Positions 28,028 to 37,810 of a DNA stretch of 64,000 nt are shown here, piece after piece (the first letter of the stretch is position 1; the number at the start of each line of letters is the position of its first letter). The translations under genes were made by a program, and so were the position numbers. The DNA is from Henriciella sp. Its GTDB lineage: Bacteria; Pseudomonadota; Alphaproteobacteria; Caulobacterales; Hyphomonadaceae. The stretch spans positions 1-64,000 of the forward strand of contig JABSPZ010000016.1 of the NCBI GenBank assembly GCA_013213785.1, written 5' to 3'. Under the pieces are notes generated by a model that saw nothing but the letters and a program-made list of their open reading frames with translations, had not been told where the DNA came from and did no database searches.

Positions 28028-31000
28028 CCTTCCCCATCACTTCCGGGTGTTGGAGAGAGGATCTCCTCATCCGGAAGGTCCGGAAGTTTTTCGGTCGGCG
28101 GCTTCAAATTCGGGTCTACTGGGATCGCAGATGGGATCGAGATATCCGACGGATTCTCAAATATTCTTCTTAGAATACCGGGCGTTACAGCTGAGAGCGG
28201 ATTCACTGCAACCTGCGCCTTTTCCAGTGTCCCGGTGACCGAATAGGTGATCGAGAAAATCCCCTCACCTTCTCGTCCGACAATTAAATCACCGATGATC
28301 GGCACGCCGCCGAGCACAGAGTTTACGCCAAAGCTCGGCACGAGCACGCCGTTCAGATCAATCCCGCGGCCATCGGTTCCGACCCAACCGTTCACGGTTA
28401 GACCAAGCGCTGGACCACTGGCGCGTCCGCCGTCAATGACATAGCGACCACCCCCAATTGTGATCGGCGCTTCAATCCGTGAAAACAAGACTCCGTCTCC
28501 GGAAAGCGTATCGGTTAGTCCCCGTAAGGAGGCGAGCGATAGGATCTGTGTGAAGAATGGCGCATTGATGAGCCGCGTGTCTTCAATTGTCGCTCTCAGG
28601 CGTGCAGGTCTGTTTGAAGTCGCGAGCGCGCCTCGCAAGTCAAGGATTCCTCCTTCGATGAAATCAACACCAAAGAAAGCGCTTGCGAGATACCCCGCAT
28701 CACTCGTTTTGAGTTCGAGCGCTAAGGGTTGATTGACGCCTTCATTGTCCAAACGCGCGATAAAGGTTGCACCATTGTCGGTGTTTCCGCTCGCACGCAA
28801 AGACTGGAAGCCATTCGTGCTGGATAGGTTCAGATTCAATGAGGATCCGACCAGGTCGAGGTTTCTTCTTAAACGTAACCGATCCACCGTCGCCGCGAGA
28901 CGCAGCCCGAGTCCTTCACTGTTTCCGCCAACATCTCCGACAGCTCCCAGATCGGCGAGGATGCCCGAAATATCCAAATAGTCGCCATCGACTTCGATCT
29001 CAAAACCGTCGTCAGATCGAGAGATGCTACCGGCCACATCGACGGAGTCTTCAATGAACAACTCACGCAAGACCAATGACTCCAGCCGGCCATCATTCTG
29101 CAAGCGCAAGTCGCCATCGATCGTTGCATCTGATGCGGAAAAGCGCAGAGCAGCCGCCTGCTCGCGCAAATCCCCTGTGTAATTGAGTGTGGCCCGCGCC
29201 GTCTCACCAGACGGCTTTACCCAATCAATCTCTGCGATATCGAGACGCGCCTCGCTTAGATCGAAAGCAAAGGTGCCTGTTTGCAGTCCGTCCGCGCCAA
29301 CTTTGCCTTGCATCTCCGCTGGCACTTCGCCGGTAATGAAAGCTCGCCCAACCAGACCGAATACATTCAGTAGGTCCGACGTCAGCACAGCAGTTGCTGA
29401 TAGATCTGCGGGATTGCCATCATCATCAAACGCATCGCGCCACGTGAACTGCACCGGGGAGCTGCCCATGTTTCCAAAGCCCGTAAGGATCATGCGATCA
29501 AGCGTAACATCGACATTGACGTTTGCGTCAGTGATATCGAAAGGACCGGCGGCGGCCTTCAAACCGCCATCTCGGATCTCACCGCGAACTTCCATAATGT
29601 GATCCTCGAGCGGAACATTGCTCAAGGCGGGTCGTGTTAGTTTGAACGACGCCGTCGCCTCACCGCTCACCCGCTCTGGGTCGAAACCCGTTTGCTCCTG
29701 CAATCGAAGGCGAGAGTCTGAGAGTTGTCGCAAAACAGAAACCGCGGGGCCTGTGCCATAAGCTGATACTGTGAAGCTTTCGCCGCGCGGATTGAAAGCG
29801 GGGAACTCGACGGCTCCGGACTGTATGACCCAATCATCATAGGTTGAGCTGATCACGGTAATATCGAGGCTGTTTCCACCAACGCGGCCGGTACCGACAG
29901 CATTCTCGACAGGCGGCATATCGGTGAGAAACCTGAGCGAGCCATCTCGGAATGCGAAGTTTACGGAGAGATCTTCCTCTCTCAAATACCCTGCCGCCAT
30001 GCTGTCAGGCTTTAGCGTGAGGCGGGCTGTCGCTTCGGTCGCTGTTCCGGACTCAAGACGTTCGATAATGTAATTGCGCGCACCGCGTCCGAGCCGAATA
30101 GGCCAATATGCCAAGATGGTTTTTTTGCTAATGTCACCGACAAGCTCAGCGGTTACATCAAGCGTGAAAGGGAGCTCACCAGTTTCATGCTCGACGTTCA
30201 GATCGATTTCGCCGCTCGCTTGCAATCGGGCAGTATCGATATCAGCCTCCAAAGCGTCAACGGAGAGGATGGTGAAGTCGTCCGCGATATCCGCAGCAAA
30301 CACCACGTTGGACACCGACCATGGCGCTTCAAAAATTTCGGTGATGTCTATTAGGAGGCGATCTGAATTGAGTTCCAAACGGCGCAGCGCATTCTTGGCC
30401 AATACATTGGTGAGCCCTCCATCAAACCGACCACTAATCCGGTCGGACGCGATCTGAAGGAAATCGATCTGCACTTGATCATCAGCCGGAAGGTAAGACA
30501 GCGATGCGGACACATCCTCTATGGTCTCATTCATCGCATCGAGCTGGAGAACACCTGTTTCGCGCGACACAACCAACCCAAGTTGAGTCAATCCATCGTC
30601 ACGGGTCACATCTGCTTTGAAAGATGTGCTCAGTCGCAGATCGCTGCCATCGAAGCCTGAGAAACCAAATCGCTCAATCAAGTCGGTTATCGGCAGAACT
30701 CCAACATCAAACACCGCCTTCATCGATTGGTAGCCATCGAATGTATCTAAGGAGACGCTAAAAATTTCGGGCAGACCAAGCCCCTCACCGGATCCGGACA
30801 ATTGAATAGAAACATCCGAGCCAGGATGACTAATCTCCGCCGACGTTCCCGCGATTGCACCAATCGAATTTCTGTCTTGGTCTAGAACGCGCAGGTCAAA
30901 ATCGCTCAACCGCAGGCTTTCGAGTTCGAAGGAATTATCGAAGACCTGCAGTCCTACGAGGACATCGCTCAACAGTGTATTGGTCCGCTCTAGCCACTCT

Positions 31001-31461
31001 TCTGGTGTTTGCGGGAGCGCTGCCGGTCGAATCTCCGGCAATGGATCGCCGCCGAATGTCCAGGAATTCCCGTCAGTGTTCTGAACCTCAATCCATCCAG
31101 ACTGCAGATCAGCATCCAGGACCTGGACCCGTCCGAGAAAAATGCTGCCAGCATCCAAGGTCAGCTCTGCGCGCTGGGCAAAACCTGCCTCGCGCCCTTC
31201 TCCATCTTTTAGTGAAAATCCATCGGCGACGACAAACACGCGGCGCTCCGAGGGTGACCATTGCAGTGTGAGACGTTCCACTGTGACGGGCCGACCATCT
31301 CGAGATCGGGTAATGGCCTGTTCAACATCGTCTCGAAAGATACCCAATTCGACAGGGCCACTGGCCAGCATGAAGGCAAGAATCGCAACCGCCGCCATCA
31401 CCACAAGAGAGAAGACGCCGAGTGTTTCTAAAATTATGACTTTCGTGGTCTGGCGAACCAA
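28024..31461 (-). CDS. Large AsmA-like/DUF3971 (YhdP-type) envelope protein
   Basis: 1145 aa, one N-terminal TM, AsmA-like repeats and C-terminal GGGRYVIDGGRASGPALGLTVNGWVG. Confidence 0.85.
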   Translation of the reverse strand: MVRQTTKVIILETLGVFSLVVMAAVAILAFMLASGPVELGIFRDDVEQAITRSRDGRPVTVERLTLQWSPSERRVFVVADGFSLKDGEGREAGFAQRAELTLDAGSIFLGRVQVLDADLQSGWIEVQNTDGNSWTFGGDPLPEIRPAALPQTPEEWLERTNTLLSDVLVGLQVFDNSFELESLRLSDFDLRVLDQDRNSIGAIAGTSAEISHPGSDVSIQLSGSGEGLGLPEIFSVSLDTFDGYQSMKAVFDVGVLPITDLIERFGFSGFDGSDLRLSTSFKADVTRDDGLTQLGLVVSRETGVLQLDAMNETIEDVSASLSYLPADDQVQIDFLQIASDRISGRFDGGLTNVLAKNALRRLELNSDRLLIDITEIFEAPWSVSNVVFAADIADDFTILSVDALEADIDTARLQASGEIDLNVEHETGELPFTLDVTAELVGDISKKTILAYWPIRLGRGARNYIIERLESGTATEATARLTLKPDSMAAGYLREEDLSVNFAFRDGSLRFLTDMPPVENAVGTGRVGGNSLDITVISSTYDDWVIQSGAVEFPAFNPRGESFTVSAYGTGPAVSVLRQLSDSRLRLQEQTGFDPERVSGEATASFKLTRPALSNVPLEDHIMEVRGEIRDGGLKAAAGPFDITDANVNVDVTLDRMILTGFGNMGSSPVQFTWRDAFDDDGNPADLSATAVLTSDLLNVFGLVGRAFITGEVPAEMQGKVGADGLQTGTFAFDLSEARLDIAEIDWVKPSGETARATLNYTGDLREQAAALRFSASDATIDGDLRLQNDGRLESLVLRELFIEDSVDVAGSISRSDDGFEIEVDGDYLDISGILADLGAVGDVGGNSEGLGLRLAATVDRLRLRRNLDLVGSSLNLNLSSTNGFQSLRASGNTDNGATFIARLDNEGVNQPLALELKTSDAGYLASAFFGVDFIEGGILDLRGALATSNRPARLRATIEDTRLINAPFFTQILSLASLRGLTDTLSGDGVLFSRIEAPITIGGGRYVIDGGRASGPALGLTVNGWVGTDGRGIDLNGVLVPSFGVNSVLGGVPIIGDLIVGREGEGIFSITYSVTGTLEKAQVAVNPLSAVTPGILRRIFENPSDISIPSAIPVDPNLKPPTEKLPDLPDEEILSPTPGSDGEG

Positions 31462-31542
31462 GTCATTTGCTCCATGTAATCAACACACTGCCTGAACGGC
31501 ACATCAACCGGGTTACGTCCCGCCAGACACGAAAGACATGCC

Positions 31543-32022
31543 ATGACAAACCGACCAGAAAAAGGCGATAAGGCGCCGAACGTCACAATTCCAGTCAGCG
31601 ATGAAGAATCTGTCAATCTGGGTGCACCGAGCGGCGAGGCTCATGTCGTCTATTTTTACCCACGCGACAATACCCCCGGCTGCACAACCGAATCGATCGA
31701 TTTTTCAGAGCGTCTGGCTGAATTTCAGGCACTCGGCGTGCAAATTGTTGGCGTCTCGAAAGATAGCCTGAAAAGTCACACAAATTTTAAGACGAAGAAG
31801 GACCTTAAAGTCATTCTCGCGAGCGATGAGCACACAGATGCCAGCGAACAATTTGGCGTTTGGGTCGAGAAAAACATGTATGGAAAGAAGTACATGGGCA
31901 TAGAACGCTCGACTTTCCTGGTTCTAGCAGACGGGTCGATCGGTGCCTCATGGCGGCAGGTCAAAGTCAAAGGACACGCTGAAGCAGTTCTTGAGACAAC
32001 TCGTGAGATTTTGGGGACCTGA
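31543..32022 (+). CDS. bcp: Peroxiredoxin (Bcp/PrxQ type, single cysteine)
   Basis: VVYFYPRDNTPGCTTESIDFSE, IVGVSKDSLKSH; only one Cys in the protein. Confidence 0.92.
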   Translation: MTNRPEKGDKAPNVTIPVSDEESVNLGAPSGEAHVVYFYPRDNTPGCTTESIDFSERLAEFQALGVQIVGVSKDSLKSHTNFKTKKDLKVILASDEHTDASEQFGVWVEKNMYGKKYMGIERSTFLVLADGSIGASWRQVKVKGHAEAVLETTREILGT

Positions 32023-32044
32023 TTCGTCAAATAAAAATACTTTA

Positions 32045-32089
32045 AGGCGAATTTTACACTCCAAGCGTAATTTTCGCCTCAAATTACGC
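32045..32089 (+). promoter_or_regulatory. Overlapping alternative hairpins upstream of the M23/bactofilin operon
   Basis: Stem A: aggcgaa (32045-32051)/ttcgcct (32073-32079). Stem B: gcgtaattt (32065-32073)/aaattacgc (32081-32089). They cannot form together. Confidence 0.4.
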
Positions 32090-32197
32090 AAAAGGGGGCT
32101 TTTCGACACGATCACAATGAGGTTACTGTGGTCCATCACCAATCAAGACCGAGTTTTTCCCCGAGACGGAGTCTTAGCCTGCGGATAGGTGCGTAGA

Positions 32198-33409
32198 ATG
32201 AAATCAACCGGAAAAGTCTCAGACTTTATTCGCCGTGCGTTTCCAGAGCGGCAGATTTACCACCGCAGTGGTGGGACGGTTCGCTATTTCACGATTTCCC
32301 CACTCCAACAGATTGTATTGACCTGCGCTGCGGCTGCTCTTGTTGGGTGGTCGCTTTTCGCATCTGCAACTGTGATCTTTGGCGAGAAGGCGATGACGGT
32401 TGGCACAGCGTCGACTGAAGTCAATCGCCTCGAACGTTGGGTTCAAGACCTCCGCGCGAAGGAAGCGCTTTCGACATCACAGCTCGAACAGCGAACCGAA
32501 GCGTTCCAGGATGCAACAATTGAGTTCCAGCGCCGACACGAGACCTTGGCGACGATGCTAGAAGCGCTCCAAACGGGCGGCGAATTAGAGGTTTCAGCGC
32601 TAAGGGGAAACTCGGCATCCCTCCTGGTGACAGCCTCGATTGATGAGGCAGACGCTCGGCAATCGCAACGTTTCGCTGAGGTCCAGAGAACACTCCCCCA
32701 AGTTGGTTTGCGCGGCGACGTCTCACGGATCCGCGGTGAGCAAGATAGCTTCCTGAACGATATCGAAGAGATGGCTGTCGAGCGCGCCGAAGCAGCGCGC
32801 GGTATTCTTCAACTGACGAAAGTCGGAGCAGCTCGTATTTCGAGCGGCGAGAATATGGGCGGACCTGAAGTTAGCTTTTCAGGCTTGATGTCTGGCCAAT
32901 TTGATACCCCAGAAGAAGAGCGTTTTGCCGTAAGAGTTGCCCAAGTCGCCGCTCGTATGGAAGAGGCTCGTTACTTCGAGAACCTCGTTGAGAACCTACC
33001 TCTAGCGACGCCAATCGGAATTCCATCTCGGATCACGTCGCCATTTGGTATGCGAATTGATCCCTTCCGGAAACGCCCGAGCTGGCATGGCGGAATTGAT
33101 ATGGGCGCCGGTTGGAATGCACCAATCGTTGCAGCAGGCCCCGGAACTGTGATATATGCAGGACGTAAATCTGGTTATGGCCGCGTCGTAGACGTCGATC
33201 ATGGCGGAGGTTTCGTGTCCCGATATGCCCACTTAAACAAGATAGTGGCCAAGAAGGGACAAGAGGTCGTGATCGGAGATAAGCTCGGTACCATGGGTTC
33301 GACCGGTCGCAGCACAGGTCCGCACCTTCACTATGAAGTGCTGTTCCATGGCAAGCAGTATAATCCAGTAGAGTTCATTAAGGCAGGCAAACATGTTCAC
33401 GAAGACTAA
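32198..33409 (+). CDS. M23 family metallopeptidase (LytM domain, N-terminal TM and coiled coil)
   Basis: GMRIDPFRKRPSWHGGIDMGA ... GYGRVVDVDHGGGFVSRYAHL ... GRSTGPHLHYEV. Confidence 0.93.
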   Translation: MKSTGKVSDFIRRAFPERQIYHRSGGTVRYFTISPLQQIVLTCAAAALVGWSLFASATVIFGEKAMTVGTASTEVNRLERWVQDLRAKEALSTSQLEQRTEAFQDATIEFQRRHETLATMLEALQTGGELEVSALRGNSASLLVTASIDEADARQSQRFAEVQRTLPQVGLRGDVSRIRGEQDSFLNDIEEMAVERAEAARGILQLTKVGAARISSGENMGGPEVSFSGLMSGQFDTPEEERFAVRVAQVAARMEEARYFENLVENLPLATPIGIPSRITSPFGMRIDPFRKRPSWHGGIDMGAGWNAPIVAAGPGTVIYAGRKSGYGRVVDVDHGGGFVSRYAHLNKIVAKKGQEVVIGDKLGTMGSTGRSTGPHLHYEVLFHGKQYNPVEFIKAGKHVHED

Positions 33410-33914
33410 AGGCGACACCCCACCAGGCTTTTCTCCAGCACAAGACGCTGTTCGAGGCGCTTCCTCTAAACCAGCTTCACGCGTCGGGGCATCTATCCTT
33501 TGTTCGGATGTGGAAATTAAAGGCACAATTAAAACCGGCGGCGCCCTCCAAGTGGATGGCAAAGTCGAAGGCGACATTACTGCAGGCGATATTACTGTCG
33601 GCTCTACCGGCGAAATCCTTGGCGAAGTGAAAGCGGAAACGCTCCGCGTCAAAGGCAAGATCGTCGGATCGATCCGCTCTCGCCGCGTTGAACTAGAAAC
33701 CGGCGCATCTGTCCAAGGCGACATTTTCCACGCCGCGCTGATCATCCAGCCTGATGCGAATTTTGAAGGCCAAGTAAAACGCGAGGAGAACCCGCTGAAA
33801 GAGAGTGCACCGCAACCTGCCGCGGCGCCTCAACCTGCAGCTGCTGCACCCGCGACTGGCTTTGTCACCGGCGCTTCTGTCACGCCGACAACAGGCACTG
33901 CCGGAAACGCGTAG
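33393..33914 (+). CDS. Bactofilin (polymer-forming cytoskeletal protein)
   Basis: CSDVEIKGTIKTGGALQVDGKVEGDITAGDITVGSTGEILGEVKAETLRVKGKIVGSIRSRRVEL beta-helix repeats; overlaps the M23 gene. Confidence 0.93.
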   Translation: MFTKTKGDTPPGFSPAQDAVRGASSKPASRVGASILCSDVEIKGTIKTGGALQVDGKVEGDITAGDITVGSTGEILGEVKAETLRVKGKIVGSIRSRRVELETGASVQGDIFHAALIIQPDANFEGQVKREENPLKESAPQPAAAPQPAAAAPATGFVTGASVTPTTGTAGNA

Positions 33915-33938
33915 GTCCTAGAAACAACTGTTTTGTAA

Positions 33939-33967
33939 AGCCGGATCAACTGATCCGGCTTTTTTTA
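33939..33967 (+). terminator. Rho-independent terminator
   Basis: agccggatcaACtgatccggct followed by ttttttatt. Confidence 0.9.
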
Positions 33968-35075
33968 TTCGTTTGCCTCAGAGTCTCCTAAAGCATGCGA
34001 AAGGGCCGCACTCAGAAACGGCGTAAGATCACCATCCAATACGCCGCCCGTGTCTGAGGTTTCGTGATTGGTGCGTAGATCTTTGACCAATTGATACGGC
34101 TGAAGCACATAGGATCTGATTTGGTGTCCCCAACCAATTTCCGTCTTTGAGTCATGGCTGTCTTGCGCAGCCTGCTGGCGTCTTTGAAGCTCAACTTCAT
34201 ACAGACGCGAACGCAGCATTTCCCAAGCTGTCGCGCGGTTTTGGTGCTGCGAACGTCCCGATTGGCAAGCGACCGCAATCCCCGTGGGTTCGTGCGTCAG
34301 ACGGACGGCGGAGTCTGTTTTATTGACGTGCTGCCCGCCTTTGCCGGACGCGCGATACGTATCGGTTCGAACGTCCGACGGATTAATCTCTACGTCGATT
34401 GAGTCGTCGATCACTGGCGATACTGCAACGGAGGCAAAGCTCGTGTGGCGCCGCGCCGAGCTATCGAATGGCGAGATACGAACGAGGCGATGTACGCCCT
34501 GCTCTGACTTCAACCAACCATAAGCGTTCTCACCTTTAATCAGGAGTGTCGCCGATTTGATACCGGCTTCGTCACCCTCGTGGCTTTCGACTTCTTCAAC
34601 CTTATACCCAGCCTGTTCAGACCACCGCACGTACATCCGCCGGATCATAGATGCCCAATCCTGGCTTTCCGTGCCGCCGGCGCCAGAATTGATGTTCATG
34701 TAGCAATCATTGCCGTCAGCTTCACCGGATAAGAGCGCTTCGAGTTCTGCTTTTTCGGCCTTCTCCGCAGCGCGGCGAAGGTTGGCCGCGACATCGGACA
34801 GCATGTCCTCGTCACCTTCCGCGAGTTCCAGCAATTCCAGACCATCGGCGGCTTCGGTTTCGAGCTCGACAACCGTCTGCATGCCGGTTTCTAGCTTTTG
34901 TCGCTCGGCCATGAGCTTGCGCGCTTCGTCGGGATCGTCCCAAAAATCAGGGCGCTCCGATAGGGCGTTCAATTCGTCTAGTCTTTTAGAGGCAACGTCC
35001 CAGTCAAAGACGCCTCCTCAGCAGTTCTGAAGACTGCTTGATTTGATCCGCAAGGGCGAGAATTTCTGCTGACAT
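33965..35075 (-). CDS. prfB: Peptide chain release factor 2, with programmed +1 frameshift
   Basis: Main frame has [21 protein letters not shown]. The upstream frame [23 protein letters not shown] ends at TGA (35006-35004) in CTTTGAC, preceded by AGGAGG (35018-35013); a +1 shift continues [16 protein letters not shown]. Confidence 0.96.
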
Positions 35076-35129
35076 GCTTTTCCCTGAAGCTTATCCGATC
35101 GGTGGAGATGGCGGCGTTTTGCTTTCAGG

Positions 35130-37736
35130 TCAATAAATGTCCTCGTCGATATCCTCAACAATCACATCCGATTCAATAAGCTCGCCCGTTTCCGGATCAA
35201 TTTGCGGACCGATCGGTGCAGGGTCTTTGCCGAAGATCGAACTATCCCCTGTTCCAGAGAGGCTGAGGCTAGACGTATCGGCAAATGCACGCCCAGGCTC
35301 GGTGCCAGGACGGAATGCTTCCAAGATGATCTCTTGGCTATCGAATGTCGGGATACCGCCTGTTGCAGCATCGACAGAAACCAGGCGAACCCCAGGCGGA
35401 ATACGGAATGGAATTGGCGCTTCATCTGTCAGCGCGCGTTCCATAAACTCGGTGAAAATTACGCCGGCGACTGAGCCCCCACCCTCGCCTTCGCCTAGCG
35501 TGCGCGGCGTATCGAAGCCAGTCCAAATCCCGACAACGAGATCCGGAGAAAATCCAAAGAATAAGGCGTCCACGTAATCATTGGTCGTGCCTGTTTTGCC
35601 GGCGAGCGGTTTTCCGACGCGACGCGCACGACGTCCGGTTCCACGCTCTACAACGCCCTCGAGCATATGGACGATCTGATAGGCGATAATGGGATCAACG
35701 AGTTGCTTACGATCATCTGGAAGTGTTGGCGGCTCCAAGCCGTTCCAGTCGGTCGCGTCGCAACCTTCACATTCACGCTGATCGTGTTTGTAAAGCGTGA
35801 CGCCTCGGCGATCCTGCACACGGTCCAATAAAGTTGGGGTGACTTCTTTCCCGCCATTCACGAGGGCAGCATAAGCTTTCGAAAGCCTCCAAGGTGATGT
35901 CTCACCAGATCCGAGCGACATGGCGGGGTAAGGCGGCAAGCGATCATATATGTCAAAGCGTTCTGCGAACTCAGATACCGCTTCCATTCCGATATCGGTT
36001 GCGACACGCGCGGTCACCTGATTGTAGGACTTCTCGAGCGCCACCCGCATCGTGACCTCGCCATAGCTCAGGCCTTCCGCATAGTTTTCTGGCTTCCAAA
36101 CCTCGCCCGTATTTTCGTCATAGTAAACATATGGCGAGTCTAGAATCCGCACGGACGGCGTGTAGCCTTTCTCCAACGCGGCGCCATAAACAAACGGCTT
36201 GAAAGAAGAGCCGGGCTGGCGGCGCGCCTGGGTCACGCGGTTGAATGGGCTTTTGAAGAAAGAATAGCCACCCATCATTGCGAGGACACGTCCAGTGTGC
36301 GGATCGAGCGCAACAATGGCGCCTTCCAGTTCGGGTATTTGCTTCAATAAGGCCTGGCCAACCGGAACCATGATCGGCTCGACGGGAACGATTGTTTGAT
36401 CATCGTCGGCCGCCGCACCTTCGCGTGTTGGCGTGCTTTCTTCCGGGCTAAGCGCTTGGCGACTGACTTCTGCGAGTACGACGTCGCCCGCACGCAGGCC
36501 TGTTTGATCGCCGCCGCGCACATAAGTCTTCGCCCATTCAACATCCTCAGCCGGAATGCCGATCTTCGCTCCATCACCGAGCAAGAGCTCTGCGCCCTCA
36601 TCGGAGATGCTGGCAATCATTGCACGTTCCCAAGATCCATATCCACCGGGAAGTGTCACGCCATTGAGTTGCTCAAGAACATCGTCCGCGCGTGGATCAA
36701 CGGCCGTAATTGGACCGCGATAATCGTATCGTCGGTCATAGGTCTCGAGCCCGATCTGAAGAGCTTCTTGGGCGGCCAGCTGAAGCTTTGTATCAATCGT
36801 CGTACGGATTGAGAGCCCCCCCTGCTCCAGCTCATCCTCTCCGTAGAGATCGATCAGTTGCTTCCGTAATTCTTGAACGAAATAGGTCGCAGCGGCATAT
36901 TCCGGTCCGTACAAGCGGCGCGTTGTATTCAGCGGTTTTGCTTTCGCCGCCGTGGCTTCTTCTTCAGTAATGTAGCCATTCTCGGTCATCCGGTTCAGCA
37001 CATAATTGCGGCGCTGAAGCAGACGCTCTGGATTTGTGTACGGGTTCACACGGCCGGGGAACTTGGGCAGCGAGGCCAGAACGGCAGCCTCTGAATAATC
37101 AAGTTCGGGCAGTGACTTGTTGAAATAGTTCAGCGCCGCCGAGCCAACACCATAGGATCGACCGCCCAAATAGATTTCGTTCAAGTACAGCTCGAGGATG
37201 TGCTCCTTACTGAACGCCTCTTCCATCCGCCGAGCGATAATTAGTTCTTTTGCTTTACGAACGATGGTCTGATCCCGAGTCAGTAGGAAAACTTTGGCCA
37301 CCTGTTGGGTGATCGTCGACCCGCCCTGCAATCCTCCGCTTCCCGTTAGACGGTTACGAGCCGAGTTGATGATCCCGCGCAGCATGCCGACATAATCGAC
37401 ACCGCCATGCTCAAAATACTTCTTGTCTTCGGCAGATACAAAGGCGTGGATGACATGTTCCGGCATCGCTTCGTATGGAATGAAGACGCGGTGCTCATCG
37501 GCGAATTCATAAATGAGCGTGCCATCGCCAGCGTGGACGCGTGAGGTCACTGGTGGGTTATATTCCGCAAGTTGCTCTACCGATGGGACGGTCCGACCAA
37601 GAGCCGCCATCCAGATCATGAAGGCGATGATCGCCAAAATACCCAAAACAAAACCGGCACCGATGGTCCAAAACAGAACTCGCCAGGTAAACACATTTTG
37701 TTTGATGGTGGCCCACATATCAGGTCTCTCGCGCAT
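35130..37736 (-). CDS. mrcA: Penicillin-binding protein 1A
   Basis: Transglycosylase motifs EDKKYFEHGGVDYVG and GGSTITQQVAK; transpeptidase RRQPGSSFKPFVY, GKTGTTNDYVDALFFG. Confidence 0.95.
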   Translation of the reverse strand: MRERPDMWATIKQNVFTWRVLFWTIGAGFVLGILAIIAFMIWMAALGRTVPSVEQLAEYNPPVTSRVHAGDGTLIYEFADEHRVFIPYEAMPEHVIHAFVSAEDKKYFEHGGVDYVGMLRGIINSARNRLTGSGGLQGGSTITQQVAKVFLLTRDQTIVRKAKELIIARRMEEAFSKEHILELYLNEIYLGGRSYGVGSAALNYFNKSLPELDYSEAAVLASLPKFPGRVNPYTNPERLLQRRNYVLNRMTENGYITEEEATAAKAKPLNTTRRLYGPEYAAATYFVQELRKQLIDLYGEDELEQGGLSIRTTIDTKLQLAAQEALQIGLETYDRRYDYRGPITAVDPRADDVLEQLNGVTLPGGYGSWERAMIASISDEGAELLLGDGAKIGIPAEDVEWAKTYVRGGDQTGLRAGDVVLAEVSRQALSPEESTPTREGAAADDDQTIVPVEPIMVPVGQALLKQIPELEGAIVALDPHTGRVLAMMGGYSFFKSPFNRVTQARRQPGSSFKPFVYGAALEKGYTPSVRILDSPYVYYDENTGEVWKPENYAEGLSYGEVTMRVALEKSYNQVTARVATDIGMEAVSEFAERFDIYDRLPPYPAMSLGSGETSPWRLSKAYAALVNGGKEVTPTLLDRVQDRRGVTLYKHDQRECEGCDATDWNGLEPPTLPDDRKQLVDPIIAYQIVHMLEGVVERGTGRRARRVGKPLAGKTGTTNDYVDALFFGFSPDLVVGIWTGFDTPRTLGEGEGGGSVAGVIFTEFMERALTDEAPIPFRIPPGVRLVSVDAATGGIPTFDSQEIILEAFRPGTEPGRAFADTSSLSLSGTGDSSIFGKDPAPIGPQIDPETGELIESDVIVEDIDEDIY

Positions 37737-37810
37737 TTTCCCTTAGCGTGCTGATTCCACGCTTTCACGGCGAGACTAAGGCGGTTCTGGATCTACGAAA
37801 AGGCGTCGCG

